Part shown: positions 54,995-64,000 of the stretch, piece by piece
Layout: the number at the start of each line of letters is the position of its first letter
How positions within the stretch are numbered: position 1 is the stretch's first letter
DNA from: Atopomonas hussainii
Lineage (GTDB): Bacteria; Pseudomonadota; Gammaproteobacteria; Pseudomonadales; Pseudomonadaceae
Direction: 5' to 3'
NCBI RefSeq assembly: GCF_900109735.1
Contig: NZ_FOAS01000003.1
Span: forward strand, 186,001-250,000
DNA: 64,000 bases
Notes under the pieces: model-generated
What the model was told of the DNA's origin: nothing
Database searches by the model: none
Seen by the model: the letters and a program-made list of their open reading frames with translations, nothing else
Translations under genes and position numbers: made by a program

Positions 54995-55681
54995 ATGTCC
55001 ACCATAGCAGACAATATTGCAAACGTGCGGGAGCAGATCCGTGAGGCAGCGCAAGCCGCCGAACGTTCGCCACAAAGTGTGCACCTGCTTGCCGTGAGTA
55101 AAACCAAACCCGCCAGCGCGATTCGCGCCGCGCATGCCTGTGGGCAACGCGATTTCGGCGAAAACTACCTGCAAGAAGCTCTCGACAAGCAAGCTGAATT
55201 GGCTGACTTGGACCTGTGCTGGCACTTTATTGGGCCGATTCAATCGAACAAGACGCGGCCGATTGCCGAACACTTTGCCTGGGTGCATTCGGTAGATCGT
55301 TTGAAGATTGCTCAGCGTCTTTCTGACCAGCGCCCCGCGCATTTGCCACCGCTAAATATCTGCCTGCAGGTGAATGTCAGTGGCGAGGCGAGCAAGTCTG
55401 GCTGCGAGCCGGCGGAGCTGGCCGAGCTAGCTCAGGCCGTGAGTCAACTGCCTAACCTCAAACTACGCGGCCTGATGGCGATTCCCGAACCCAGCGAAGA
55501 CCTCGCCCTGCTGCACCAACGCTTTGCCGCTGTGCGCACACTGGCCGCGCAGCTGAACCTTGGCCTCGACACCCTGTCCATGGGCATGAGCCAAGACTTA
55601 CCCGTCGCCATCGCCGAAGGCGCCACGTGGGTGCGTATCGGCACCGCACTGTTTGGCGCCCGCGACTACCCAACGCATTAA
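54995..55681 (+). CDS. yggS: YggS family pyridoxal-phosphate homeostasis protein
   Basis: A single-domain PLP-binding barrel of 228 residues that buffers PLP and affects amino-acid pools. The PLP lysine lies in LLAVSKTKP; DFGENYLQEALDK, WHFIGPIQSNK, VNVSGEASKSG and LSMGMSQDLPVAIAEGATWVRIGTALFG are the family blocks. It is divergent from pilT across 78 bases and starts a yggS-proC-yggT-yggU run conserved in gammaproteobacteria. The ribosome-binding site of ATG 54995 is weak. Confidence 0.95.
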   Translation: MSTIADNIANVREQIREAAQAAERSPQSVHLLAVSKTKPASAIRAAHACGQRDFGENYLQEALDKQAELADLDLCWHFIGPIQSNKTRPIAEHFAWVHSVDRLKIAQRLSDQRPAHLPPLNICLQVNVSGEASKSGCEPAELAELAQAVSQLPNLKLRGLMAIPEPSEDLALLHQRFAAVRTLAAQLNLGLDTLSMGMSQDLPVAIAEGATWVRIGTALFGARDYPTH

Positions 55682-55691
55682 AGGAAGCCCT

Positions 55692-56510
55692 ATGAGTTCA
55701 CCCCACATTGCCTTTATTGGCGCTGGCAACATGGCCAGCAGCTTAATTGGCGGCCTGCTCGCCGAAGGTTTTCAGACCAACCAACTGATCGCCAGCGACC
55801 CCGGCGCAGAAACCCGCAGCCGCGTGGCCGAGCAGTTTGCCATCGCCACCACCGACGACAACGCGCAAGCCGTGGCCGGTGCCGACGTCATCGTGCTGGC
55901 GGTTAAGCCGCAGGTGATGAAGGCCGTGTGCCAGGCCTTAGCGCCGCAGCTAAGTGCTGGCCAGTTGATTGTTTCGGTAGCCGCCGGCATCCCCTGCGCC
56001 AGCTTAGAAAAATGGCTGGGCGATGTGGCTGTGGTGCGCTGCATGCCCAACACCCCCGCGTTGCGCCGCCAAGGCGTAAGCGGCCTGTTTGCCAATGCAC
56101 GGGTCAGCAGCACTCAGCGGGCACTGGCCGAACAACTGCTCGGCGCCGTTGGCATCTATTTGTGGGTCGAGCAAGAAAGCCTGATTGATGCGGTGATTGC
56201 CGTGTCGGGCAGTGGCCCGGCGTACTTCTTCTTAATGATGGAAGCGATGACCGAAGCCGGCGCCAAGCTGGGCCTGTCACGCGCCGATGCGGAAAAGCTT
56301 GCCCTGTACACCGCCTTAGGCGCTGCCGACATGGCGATTCATGCTGATGTCGATGCCGCCGAACTGCGTCGCCGGGTGACCTCGCCGGGCGGCACCACCG
56401 AGCAAGCCATCCGCACCTTTGAAGAGGGCGGGCTGCGCAACTTGGTAGAACAGGCTATGAATAACTGTGCGGCGCGCGCCGCCGAAATGGCCGAACAACT
56501 GGGCCAATAA
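55692..56510 (+). CDS. proC: Pyrroline-5-carboxylate reductase
   Basis: Last step of proline synthesis, NAD(P)H-dependent. The 272-residue protein has the Rossmann start IAFIGAGNMASSLIGGLL, AVKPQVMKAV, RCMPNTPALRRQGVSGL, AVSGSGPAYFFLMMEAM and the active-site VTSPGGTTEQAI. ATG 55692 follows AAGGAAG, 10 bases after yggS. Confidence 0.97.
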   Translation: MSSPHIAFIGAGNMASSLIGGLLAEGFQTNQLIASDPGAETRSRVAEQFAIATTDDNAQAVAGADVIVLAVKPQVMKAVCQALAPQLSAGQLIVSVAAGIPCASLEKWLGDVAVVRCMPNTPALRRQGVSGLFANARVSSTQRALAEQLLGAVGIYLWVEQESLIDAVIAVSGSGPAYFFLMMEAMTEAGAKLGLSRADAEKLALYTALGAADMAIHADVDAAELRRRVTSPGGTTEQAIRTFEEGGLRNLVEQAMNNCAARAAEMAEQLGQ

Positions 56511-56536
56511 CCCGGACCGACCTTAAGGAGAACGCC

Positions 56537-57130
56537 ATGGCCGGCCTCGCCGAAGCCCTGATTTACATCATCCAAACCTTGGGCAGTCTGTATCTGCTGA
56601 TCGTGCTGTTGCGCTTTGTGCTGCAACTGGTGCGCGCCGACTTCTATAACCCGCTCAGCCAATTCACCGTTAAGGCCACCCAGCCGCTGTTAAAGCCCAT
56701 GCGCCGGGTGATTCCGGGCTTTGCCGGGCTCGACCTCGCCTCGCTGGTGCTGGCCATTGTGGTTCAGCTGCTGCTGATGATCATCACCCTCACCCTGACG
56801 GGCTATGGCGTGGGCGGCTTTATTTTGCAGCTGTTGGTGTGGTCGCTGATTGCTGTGGGCTCGCTAATGCTTAAGGTGTTCTTCTTCGCCTTAATCGGCA
56901 GCGTGATTCTTTCTTGGGTTGCGCCGGGTAGCCATAACCCTGCCGCGCAGCTGATCAACCAGATTTGCGAGCCGCTGTTAGCGCCGTTCCGCAAACTCAT
57001 CCCCAACCTTGGCGGGCTGGATATTTCGCCGATTTTCGCCATTATGACCATCCATTTAATCGACAACTTTGTCTTATTCAAATTAGCCAAGAACACCGGC
57101 ATGCCTGCCATCTTGGCGCCCTTTATGTAA
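56537..57130 (+). CDS. yggT: YggT family integral membrane protein
   Basis: A 197-residue inner-membrane protein made of two YGGT repeats, each with a hydrophobic pair. The first has LYLLIVLLRFVLQLVRADFYNPLSQFTVKATQPLLKPMRRVIP; the second has FFALIGSVILSWVAPGSHNPAAQLINQICEPLLAPFRKLIP. Function is uncertain; a role in osmotic or cation homeostasis has been suggested. ATG 56537 follows AAGGAGAA. Its stop overlaps the yggU start (TAATG). Confidence 0.93.
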   Translation: MAGLAEALIYIIQTLGSLYLLIVLLRFVLQLVRADFYNPLSQFTVKATQPLLKPMRRVIPGFAGLDLASLVLAIVVQLLLMIITLTLTGYGVGGFILQLLVWSLIAVGSLMLKVFFFALIGSVILSWVAPGSHNPAAQLINQICEPLLAPFRKLIPNLGGLDISPIFAIMTIHLIDNFVLFKLAKNTGMPAILAPFM

Positions 57131-57417
57131 TGCCCGAGCTAATCTGGGATAACGGCGCGCTGCTGCTGGACTGCTATCTACAGCCGCGCGCCAGCAAAGA
57201 TGAGTTTTGCGGCTGGCATGACGGACGGATGAAAATCCGCCTTACCGCGCCGCCGGTAGACGGCCAAGCCAATGCCCTGCTGATTAAATTTCTCGCCAAG
57301 CAATTTGGCGTGAGCAAAAGCGCGGTGAGCTTGGTGAGCGGCCAGCAGTCACGGCAAAAGCGCGTACGCATTGAGCAACCCAACCTTTTGCCAGACGCCC
57401 TCAAACTGACCACTTAG
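57130..57417 (+). CDS. yggU: DUF167/YggU family protein
   Basis: A 95-residue protein of unknown function. Family features are LDCYLQPRASKDEFCGWHDGRMKIRLTAPPVDGQANALLIKFLAKQFGVSKSAVSLVSGQQSRQKRVRI. ATG 57130 shares a base with the yggT stop. The yggS-proC-yggT-yggU order is widely conserved. The next 138 bases hold only a start region for the GTPase gene and no clear hairpin. Confidence 0.93.
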   Translation: MPELIWDNGALLLDCYLQPRASKDEFCGWHDGRMKIRLTAPPVDGQANALLIKFLAKQFGVSKSAVSLVSGQQSRQKRVRIEQPNLLPDALKLTT

Positions 57418-57555
57418 TCAGCCAACTGTGCATCTGGTCGCAGTTCACCTATGCGGGTGATTGACGCTACTCTTGCCAGCGTCGATAACAGTATTGACGT
57501 CAAAATTTAACCTCGGCTCTTTAGCCACGCCATCACACCACGAGGTAGCGCCCCG

Positions 57556-59529
57556 ATGAGCATGGAACGTCTCGGTCAACAGGTTGACGAATACCTCGAC
57601 TGGAAACGCAACCTAGCCCGGCAAATCACCCGCTACCGCAGCTGGTTAGAGAACAACCGCCTCAACAGCCCCGACACCGAGGCCAAGCTGGATCACGCCC
57701 TGCGCATACTGCGCCAAGACCAACTGACCTTGGCTTTCGTCGGTGAGTATTCACGCGGCAAAACCGAACTGATCAACAGCCTGTTCTTTGCCGATTTCGG
57801 CCAACGCATGCTGCCCTCGCAAGCCGGGCGCACCACCATGTGCCCGACAGAAATCTTCTTCGACCAACAAGCCGGGCGCCCTTACATTCGCTTGCTGCCG
57901 ATTGAAACCCGCATGACCGAGGCCAATGTCGCCCAGTTCAAGCGTATTCCGCGTCATTGGGTGAACATGCCGCTGGACATGGACAACCCCGACAACATGG
58001 CCGAGGCCTTCGCCCAAGTGGCGCGCACTAAGTGCCTGCCGGCTGAGCAAGCGATTGCCTTAGGCTTCGACCCCGACCTGCTGGAACCCGCTGCCGATAA
58101 ACCCGGTCACGTGCAAGTGCCGGCGTGGCGCCATGCGCTGGTTAGCCTCGATCATCCGCTGCTGCGCCGCGGCCTGCGCATTCTCGACACCCCTGGCTTA
58201 AACGCTTTGGGCAGCGAGCCAGAACTAACCCTGTCAATGCTGCCGGCCGCGCAAGCGGTGTTCTTTATGCTCAGTGCCGACACCGGCGTCACCGCCAGCG
58301 ACATGCAAGTCTGGGAACAACACCTGCGCCCGCTGTACGACGAAGGCCAGTGCACCCTGTTCGCCATCCTCAACAAGATCGACGTGCTGTGGGATGACCT
58401 TGCCGGCGACGTCTTCGTCGACAACGCCATTCGCTTAGTGCAACAAGCCACCTCACGGCAGCTGAACTTGCCGATGGACTGCATTCTGCCGTTGTCGGCC
58501 AAGCAGTCGCTGCTGGCCAAAGTGCGCAGCGATCAAGCTCTGCTTAGCCGCAGCAAGATCGGCAATCTAGAAAACCTGCTCTGCGATCGCATCGTCGCGC
58601 AAAAAGAAGCACTGCTGCAGGAGCGCGTGGTCAGCCAAGTGCTGCGCCTGTCGCAAAACAGCCAAACCGCCCTGCAGCGCCGCGTCGATCAACTGCAGCA
58701 ACAGCTCAGCGCCATCACCCACAGCAAGCACGACACCGGCAATTTGCTGTTTGAGATGACCGCTAAAGCGAAAAACGAGCACGCCCAGCATCACCGCCGC
58801 CTGCTGTCACTGAAAACCAACCAGCGCCTGCTCAAGCGCCAAGGCGACTTGCTGCAAGCGGCAATTCGCAGCACGCAAACGCAAGGCCACGTGACTAAGG
58901 TTAAGCGCAACCTGAATACCAGCTGGACCACCTTCGGCATCAACCAAGCCATCCTGCATTTCTTCAACAGCCTAGAGGCCGACCTGCATAACCTGCAGCA
59001 CGAGGCCGAGCTGGCGAATAAAATGGTCGGCGCCATTTATAAGCGCCATAACGAAGAAAATCCGCTCTACGCCGAAGACCCGCCAGCCCTGTCCATTGAC
59101 CGCAGCCTGCGCCAACTACGGCAAATTCGCCGACAGGCCGACCAGTTCCGTTTGCAGCTAAAAACCCTGCTCACCGAACAACACACCGTGACACGGCGCT
59201 TTATCAACACCTTGGCGCAAGAAGTGCTGCGCCTCCACCGCCGCCTGCGCACCGAGGTGGACAACTGGACGCGCGACGCCCTGACCCCGCTGCTGCAACA
59301 CAGCCTAGAGCACAAACAGCTGCTCGAAGGGCATCTGCTGGAACTGAAACGCCTCAGCCAACAAGCCCATCAGGCGCAACATCGCAGCGAACAACTGCAG
59401 CGCTACCTCGACTTGCTCAGCGAGCAGCTCAACGTCGCCGCCGACATCCAACGCCAGCTGCGCATGCCCGCGCCGTGGCAGCGCAAGGCGAAGGTGGTGA
59501 GTATCAGTCAGGGGCAGGCTCGAGCTTAA
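57556..59529 (+). CDS. Dynamin-like GTPase family protein
   Basis: A 657-residue large GTPase. G1 is GEYSRGKT (63-70), G3 DTPG (from D211) and G4 NKID (from N273); a threonine in GRTTMCPT fits G2. The region after the G domain is almost entirely helical with coiled-coil character (residues about 350-640). No transmembrane segment or clear paddle is seen, so membrane attachment would need a partner or an amphipathic helix. Bacterial dynamins act in membrane remodelling or repair; the role here is unknown. It sits between yggU and metX and has its own terminator. GAGGT precedes ATG 57556. Confidence 0.85.
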   Translation: MSMERLGQQVDEYLDWKRNLARQITRYRSWLENNRLNSPDTEAKLDHALRILRQDQLTLAFVGEYSRGKTELINSLFFADFGQRMLPSQAGRTTMCPTEIFFDQQAGRPYIRLLPIETRMTEANVAQFKRIPRHWVNMPLDMDNPDNMAEAFAQVARTKCLPAEQAIALGFDPDLLEPAADKPGHVQVPAWRHALVSLDHPLLRRGLRILDTPGLNALGSEPELTLSMLPAAQAVFFMLSADTGVTASDMQVWEQHLRPLYDEGQCTLFAILNKIDVLWDDLAGDVFVDNAIRLVQQATSRQLNLPMDCILPLSAKQSLLAKVRSDQALLSRSKIGNLENLLCDRIVAQKEALLQERVVSQVLRLSQNSQTALQRRVDQLQQQLSAITHSKHDTGNLLFEMTAKAKNEHAQHHRRLLSLKTNQRLLKRQGDLLQAAIRSTQTQGHVTKVKRNLNTSWTTFGINQAILHFFNSLEADLHNLQHEAELANKMVGAIYKRHNEENPLYAEDPPALSIDRSLRQLRQIRRQADQFRLQLKTLLTEQHTVTRRFINTLAQEVLRLHRRLRTEVDNWTRDALTPLLQHSLEHKQLLEGHLLELKRLSQQAHQAQHRSEQLQRYLDLLSEQLNVAADIQRQLRMPAPWQRKAKVVSISQGQARA

Positions 59530-59569
59530 CCAGCGATCTAACGCTGGCAACAGCTCAAAACTGACGGCA

Positions 59570-59608
59570 AAGGGCGGGCATTCCACCTCGGAATGCCCGC
59601 CCTTTTCC
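59570..59608 (+). terminator. Terminator after the dynamin-like GTPase gene
   Basis: AAGGGCGGGCATTCC / GGAATGCCCGCCCTT with a five-base loop, followed by TT; 40 bases after the stop codon and 40 before metX. Confidence 0.8.
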
Positions 59609-59646
59609 TTTAGACTCACGCCTTTGTTTGTCTGGAGTTTTGCCTG

Positions 59647-60786
59647 ATGCCCTCCGAGCTGCCCGCTGATTCCGTCGGCCTTGTCAGTCCACAGACAGCG
59701 CACTTCGATCAGCCCTTAATGCTCGCCTGCGGTCGTGAGCTGCCGGCCTATGACTTGGTCTATGAAACCTACGGCCAACTGAACAGCGCACGCAGCAATG
59801 CCGTGCTGATCTGCCATGCGCTGTCGGGTCATCATCATGCGGCGGGTTATCACAGCCTCGACGAGCGCAAGCCCGGCTGGTGGGACAGCGCCATCGGCCC
59901 CGGCAAACCGATCGACACCAATAAATTCTTTGTCGTCTGCCTGAACAATATCGGCGGCTGCAATGGCTCCACCGGCCCCACCAGCATTAACCCCGCCACC
60001 GGCAAACTTTACGGCGGCGATTTCCCGGTGCTCAACGTGATCGACTGGGTGCACAGCCAAGCGCGCCTGGCCGACTTGCTCGGCATCGACGTCTGGGCCG
60101 CGGTGATTGGCGGCAGCCTCGGCGGCATGCAGGCCATGCAGTGGAGCATCACCTACCCCGAGCGCCTTCAGCACGCAGTGGTGATTGCTTCGGCGCCTAA
60201 GCTGTCGGCGCAGAACATCGCCTTTAACGAAGTGGCACGACAGGCGATTTTGTCCGACCCGGACTACCACGGTGGGCAGTTCTACAGCCACGACACCATT
60301 CCCAAACGCGGCCTGATGCTGGCACGCATGGTCGGGCACATTACGTATTTGTCTGACGCAGCGATGGGCAGCAAGTTTGGCCGCGAGCTGAAAACCGACA
60401 AGCTCAATTACGACTTCCACAGCGTGGAGTTTCAGGTGGAAAGCTACCTGCGCTACCAAGGCGAGGAGTTCTCTGGCCGTTTCGACGCCAACACCTATGT
60501 GCTGATGACCAAAGCGCTGGACTATTACGACCCCGCCGCCGCTTACGAGGACAACCTCAGCCAAGCACTGGCGCAGGCCAAGGCGGACTTTTTAGTGGTG
60601 TCGTTCACCACCGACTGGCGCTTTTCGCCGGCACGCTCGCGCGAGATTGTCGATGCCCTGCTGGATGCGAAGAAAAACGTCAGCTATCTGGAAGTCGACG
60701 CACCGCAAGGCCACGATGCCTTCCTGATGCCCATCCCGCGCTATTTCACTGCCCTGCGTGGCTATCTGAACCGTATTGAACTGTAA
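59647..60786 (+). CDS. metX: Homoserine O-acyltransferase (MetX; probably succinyltransferase)
   Basis: Activates homoserine for methionine synthesis. The 379-residue alpha/beta hydrolase has [33 protein letters not shown], the nucleophile in [13 protein letters not shown], the aspartate in [10 protein letters not shown] and histidine in [10 protein letters not shown]. Family work has shown that pseudomonad MetX uses succinyl-CoA rather than acetyl-CoA; substrate choice here is by relation only. metW follows after 8 bases, the conserved metX-metW pair. Confidence 0.95.
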   Translation: MPSELPADSVGLVSPQTAHFDQPLMLACGRELPAYDLVYETYGQLNSARSNAVLICHALSGHHHAAGYHSLDERKPGWWDSAIGPGKPIDTNKFFVVCLNNIGGCNGSTGPTSINPATGKLYGGDFPVLNVIDWVHSQARLADLLGIDVWAAVIGGSLGGMQAMQWSITYPERLQHAVVIASAPKLSAQNIAFNEVARQAILSDPDYHGGQFYSHDTIPKRGLMLARMVGHITYLSDAAMGSKFGRELKTDKLNYDFHSVEFQVESYLRYQGEEFSGRFDANTYVLMTKALDYYDPAAAYEDNLSQALAQAKADFLVVSFTTDWRFSPARSREIVDALLDAKKNVSYLEVDAPQGHDAFLMPIPRYFTALRGYLNRIEL

Positions 60787-60794
60787 GGCTGACC

Positions 60795-61385
60795 ATGCGC
60801 GCTGATCTCGACATCATTCAAGAGTGGATTCCACACGGCAGCCGGGTGCTCGACTTAGGCTGCGGTAGCGGCGAGCTGCTCGAGTACCTGCAACAGCACA
60901 AAGCCGTGCAAGGCTACGGGCTGGAAATCGACCCCGACAACATTGCCGAATGCGTGGGTAAGGGCCTCAATGTGATCGAGCAAAACCTCGATTTGGGTCT
61001 GGCTAACTTCGCCACCAACAGCTTCGACGTGGTGGTGATGACCCAAGCCCTGCAAGCGGTGCATTACCCAGACAAGATCCTCGAAGAAATGCTCCGCGTG
61101 GGCCGCGAATGCATCATCACCTTCCCCAACTTTGGCCACTGGCGCTGCCGCTGGTACTTGTCCACCAAGGGCCGCATGCCGGTGTCGGAGTTTCTGCCCT
61201 ACACCTGGTACAACACGCCGAACATTCACTTTTGCACCTTCCGTGACTTCGAGGCGCTGTGCCATCGCTCGCAGCTGAAAATCATCGAGCGCCTAGCGGT
61301 GGACCGTCGTCACCGCGACGGCAAACTGGCCAACCTGTGGCCTAATCTATTGGGTGAAATTGGTATTTATCGCGTTACCCGCTGA
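60795..61385 (+). CDS. metW: MetW, methionine biosynthesis methyltransferase-like protein
   Basis: A 196-residue class I SAM-fold protein. Seen are VLDLGCGSGELLEYLQ, GYGLEIDPDNIAECVGKGLNVIEQNLDLGL, FDVVVMTQALQAVHYP and ITFPNFGHWRCRWYL. In pseudomonads it is required along with MetX for homoserine acylation or activity of that enzyme; the catalytic details are unsettled. It is co-directional with and adjacent to metX. Confidence 0.95.
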   Translation: MRADLDIIQEWIPHGSRVLDLGCGSGELLEYLQQHKAVQGYGLEIDPDNIAECVGKGLNVIEQNLDLGLANFATNSFDVVVMTQALQAVHYPDKILEEMLRVGRECIITFPNFGHWRCRWYLSTKGRMPVSEFLPYTWYNTPNIHFCTFRDFEALCHRSQLKIIERLAVDRRHRDGKLANLWPNLLGEIGIYRVTR

Positions 61386-61408
61386 CGCCCCGCACAGGAA
61401 TAACCGCC

Positions 61409-61837
61409 ATGAAAAACCTACTGACCGCCGTCTTAGCCGCCTGTTTAAGCTTCGCCCTGCCCGCGCAGGCCGAACAAGCCAAACAACTGGGCGACTACAA
61501 GGTGCACTACAGCGCCTTTAACTCGACCTTCTTACAGCCAGACACTGCCGCCGCCACGGGCCTAGTGCGCGGCAAGCAAACCGGCGTACTGAACATTGCC
61601 GTGCAGAAAGACGGCAAAGCCGTGGCCGCCATCGTCGGCGGCGAAGCCAAGGACCTGCTCAGCAAGGTACAGCCGCTGACCTTTAAAGAGATTCGCGAAG
61701 GCGAAGCCGTGTACTACCTCGCCCAGTTCACCCACGACAAACGCGAAACCTTAACCTTTACCGTGCGCGTGCAAGGCATTGGCGATGACGCCGTGCAGCA
61801 GTTCACCTTTAACCAAGAGTTCTTTGCCGCCGAATGA
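61409..61837 (+). CDS. DUF4426 exported protein
   Basis: A 142-residue secreted protein with signal peptide [21 protein letters not shown]. The mature part has [43 protein letters not shown], diagnostic of DUF4426 found next to metW-rdgB in Pseudomonas. Function unknown. Its stop overlaps the rdgB start by 4 bases, so translation is coupled. Confidence 0.9.
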   Translation: MKNLLTAVLAACLSFALPAQAEQAKQLGDYKVHYSAFNSTFLQPDTAAATGLVRGKQTGVLNIAVQKDGKAVAAIVGGEAKDLLSKVQPLTFKEIREGEAVYYLAQFTHDKRETLTFTVRVQGIGDDAVQQFTFNQEFFAAE

Positions 61838-62451
61838 AACCGCTGACTGAACTGGTACTCGCTAGCCACAACGCTGGCAAGCTGAAAGAACTGCAAGCCC
61901 TGCTGGGTGACGGCATTCGCGTGCGCTCGGTGGCTGAATTCAGCCAAACCGCGCCGGAAGAAACCGGCCTGTCGTTTATCGAAAACGCCCTGCTCAAGGC
62001 GCGCCATGCGGCAGAGGTGTCTGGCCTACCGGCGCTGGCCGATGACTCGGGCCTCGCGGTGGATGCTTTAGGCGGCGCACCGGGGATTTACTCCGCACGC
62101 TACGCCGGCGACGGCGGTGATGCCGCCAACAACGCCAAGTTGCTTGAGGCGCTGAAAGATGTGCCAGACAGCCAGCGCGGCGCGCAGTTTATTTGCGCGC
62201 TGGCCTTAGTGCGTCACGCCACCGACCCAGTGCCTTTAGTGTGTGTTGGCCAGTGGCGCGGGCGCATTCTGCACGCCCTGCAGGGCAGCAACGGCTTTGG
62301 CTACGACCCACTGTTCTGGGTGGCCGAGCACGACTGCGCCAGCGCAGAACTGAGCCCCGCGCAAAAGAACCAGCTCAGCCACCGCGCTCGCGCCATGGCG
62401 CTGCTCATGCAGCAATTACCACAGCAACAACTTCACCAGCAGGGCTTATGA
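61834..62451 (+). CDS. rdgB: RdgB/HAM1 family XTP/dITP pyrophosphatase
   Basis: Hydrolyses non-canonical purine triphosphates to keep them out of DNA and RNA. The 205-residue protein has [18 protein letters not shown] (SHNxxK), [43 protein letters not shown] and [10 protein letters not shown]. It overlaps the genes on both sides (ATGA at each), so the DUF4426-rdgB-hemW run is one operon. Confidence 0.96.
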   Translation: MKPLTELVLASHNAGKLKELQALLGDGIRVRSVAEFSQTAPEETGLSFIENALLKARHAAEVSGLPALADDSGLAVDALGGAPGIYSARYAGDGGDAANNAKLLEALKDVPDSQRGAQFICALALVRHATDPVPLVCVGQWRGRILHALQGSNGFGYDPLFWVAEHDCASAELSPAQKNQLSHRARAMALLMQQLPQQQLHQQGL

Positions 62452-63611
62452 GCACGGCGGCCACACTGCCGCCGCTGGCGCTGTATATCCATGTGCCGTG
62501 GTGCGTGCGCAAATGCCCGTACTGCGACTTCAACTCCCACGCCGCAGGCGCCGAGTTGCCAGAAGCGGCGTATATCGACGCCCTGCTAGCCGACTTCGCC
62601 AGCGAGCTGCCTGCCGCACAAGGCCGCTCAATCAGCTCGGTGTTCATCGGTGGCGGCACACCCAGCTTGCTGTCTGCTGCCGCCTATCAGCGCTTGTTCA
62701 GTGAGCTGCGCGAGCAAATCGCCTTCAGCGCCGACTGCGAGATTACCCTCGAGGCCAACCCCGGCACCTTCGAACAAGACAAGTTCGCCGCCTACCGCGC
62801 CTTGGGTATCAATCGCCTGTCGCTGGGCATTCAGAGCTTTGCCCCCGAGCAACTCAAAGCGCTGGGGCGCATTCATGGCCGCGGCGAAGCGCTAAATGCC
62901 GCCAGTGCCGCGCGCCAAGCGGGCTTCGACAACTTCAATTTAGACTTAATGCACGGCCTGCCGGGGCAAGACCTCGACGCTGCATTGGCTGACTTGGCGC
63001 AAGCCATCGACCTAAAACCCACGCACCTGTCGTGGTATCAGCTGACCATCGAGCCGAACACCGAATACTGGAGCAAGCCGCCGCGCCTGCCCGAAGACGA
63101 AACCCTCTGGGCCATTCAAGAGCACGGCCAAGCGCTCCTCGCTCAGCACGGTTTTGCCCAGTACGAAGTGTCGGCCTATGCGCAGCAAGGCCGAGAAGCG
63201 CGGCATAACCTGAATTACTGGCAGTTTGGTGACTTTATCGGCATCGGCGCCGGCGCCCACGGCAAGCTCAGCCACATCGATAGCGCTGGCCACTGGCAAA
63301 TCGAACGACGCTGGAAAACCCGCACACCAAAAGACTACCTAAACCCCGAGAAAGCCTTTTGCGCAGGCAGTGAAAGCATCAGCAGCGCCGACTTGCCCTT
63401 CGACTTCATGATGAACGCCTTGCGCCTGCACGCCGGCGTGCCGAGCGAGCTGTACCACGCCCGCACCGGCCAGCCGCTTAGCACACTTAAGCCGGCGCTA
63501 ACTGACTTGCGCCGCCGCGGCCTGCTGGTTGAGGATGAAGCGCGCCTGTGCGCCACGCCGCAAGGCCAGATGTTTTTAAATGACTTGCTGCAACAGTTTT
63601 TAGCCGATTAA
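62448..63611 (+). CDS. hemW: HemW, radical-SAM haem chaperone-like protein
   Basis: A 387-residue radical-SAM protein. The 4Fe-4S motif is [10 protein letters not shown], preceded by [41 protein letters not shown] and [21 protein letters not shown] follow. HemW proteins bind haem and help insert it into respiratory enzymes; older annotations call them oxygen-independent coproporphyrinogen oxidase. ATG 62448 overlaps the rdgB stop; in-frame sequence upstream belongs to another frame of rdgB. Confidence 0.95.
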   Translation: MSTAATLPPLALYIHVPWCVRKCPYCDFNSHAAGAELPEAAYIDALLADFASELPAAQGRSISSVFIGGGTPSLLSAAAYQRLFSELREQIAFSADCEITLEANPGTFEQDKFAAYRALGINRLSLGIQSFAPEQLKALGRIHGRGEALNAASAARQAGFDNFNLDLMHGLPGQDLDAALADLAQAIDLKPTHLSWYQLTIEPNTEYWSKPPRLPEDETLWAIQEHGQALLAQHGFAQYEVSAYAQQGREARHNLNYWQFGDFIGIGAGAHGKLSHIDSAGHWQIERRWKTRTPKDYLNPEKAFCAGSESISSADLPFDFMMNALRLHAGVPSELYHARTGQPLSTLKPALTDLRRRGLLVEDEARLCATPQGQMFLNDLLQQFLAD

Positions 63612-63641
63612 CCACCCCTGCCTCGGTGCTAAGGAGCCTCT

Positions 63642-63965
63642 GTGGATCTCGTTCTCGACCTGCTTGCTACGCTGTCGCGCTGGAGCCGCGGCCATCTGTA
63701 CGACATCTCGCTGGCGATTATGGCCACCCTGTTTGTGTTGTTTGGCCCGGGGATTAACGACAGCGTGCGCCGCGCCATCAGCAGCTGGAATTTCTTCCTG
63801 CGCACCTTGGCCTTCGTGCTGGTGTGTGCGTTGGGCTATGGCTTGGCGATTATCTTCTTAACCCCGTTTCTGGCCCAAGCGCTAGGCTATTTCAACAACT
63901 ACACCTTGGCGCCGGTGCTGTTGCTGATTTTCTTCTTAATTGGCGTGTTGGCCGACCGTAGCTAA
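63642..63965 (+). CDS. DUF3392 membrane protein
   Basis: A 107-residue inner-membrane protein with hydrophobic segments at about 22-37, 50-75 and 86-103. WSRGHLYDISLAIMATLFVLFGPGIND and SWNFFLRTLAFVLVC match the DUF3392 family. The start is GTG 63642, preceded by AAGGAG. It follows hemW by 30 bases, as in P. aeruginosa. Function unknown. Confidence 0.9.
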   Translation: MDLVLDLLATLSRWSRGHLYDISLAIMATLFVLFGPGINDSVRRAISSWNFFLRTLAFVLVCALGYGLAIIFLTPFLAQALGYFNNYTLAPVLLLIFFLIGVLADRS

Positions 63966-64000
63966 CACCGGCCAGTAGCGCCCCTGCATGCCGGGCAGAC

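Overview
The window is about 60% GC with tightly packed genes and reads as chromosome from a member of the Pseudomonadaceae or a close gammaproteobacterial relative. The strongest clue is gene order. From about 33.2 kb to the right edge it carries pilGHIJK-chpABC, gshB, a tonB-like gene, yqgE, ruvX, pyrR-pyrB-pyrC', pilU-pilT, yggS, proC, yggT, yggU, metX, metW, a DUF4426 gene, rdgB, hemW and a DUF3392 gene. This matches, from memory, one continuous neighbourhood of Pseudomonas aeruginosa. No rRNA, tRNA, CRISPR array, prophage or complete insertion sequence was seen.

Left part (1-23 kb), mixed metabolic and accessory genes: the 3' part of malate synthase G; a three-gene betaine/proline-type ABC importer; a minus-strand operon with an HD-GYP cyclic-di-GMP phosphodiesterase translationally coupled to two orphan periplasmic binding proteins; an old-yellow-enzyme reductase divergent from an ArsR regulator; a MscS channel; an acyltransferase; a degenerate HD-GYP protein; a lipoprotein; alanine dehydrogenase; a zinc-ribbon/thioredoxin-like membrane protein; a MerR regulator divergent from an SDR enzyme; a cold-shock protein; a crotonase; another orphan binding protein; and a quinone oxidoreductase. 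The ArsR-side operator recurs 11.7 kb away in front of the quinone oxidoreductase, which suggests a small electrophile/quinone regulon.

Middle (23-33 kb): a secreted M14 carboxypeptidase with a GEVED-type C-terminus, a PaiB-family flavoprotein and a lipoprotein, bracketed by two copies of a roughly 140-nt palindromic mobile repeat. One copy sits exactly in the loop of a pre-existing hairpin with a 4-bp duplication. The other carries a 69-nt insert made of four consecutive small hairpins. Then comes tktA-epd-pgk-fba, with an MliC-type lysozyme-inhibitor lipoprotein between pgk and fba.

Right part (33-64 kb): the Pil-Chp chemosensory system that controls twitching motility, with the 2468-residue ChpA kinase, and the retraction ATPases PilT and PilU nearby. 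Around these are glutathione, pyrimidine, proline and methionine biosynthesis genes, nucleotide-pool cleaning (RdgB), haem-related HemW and a dynamin-like GTPase. Functions are assigned by reading motifs and gene order; no database search was run.
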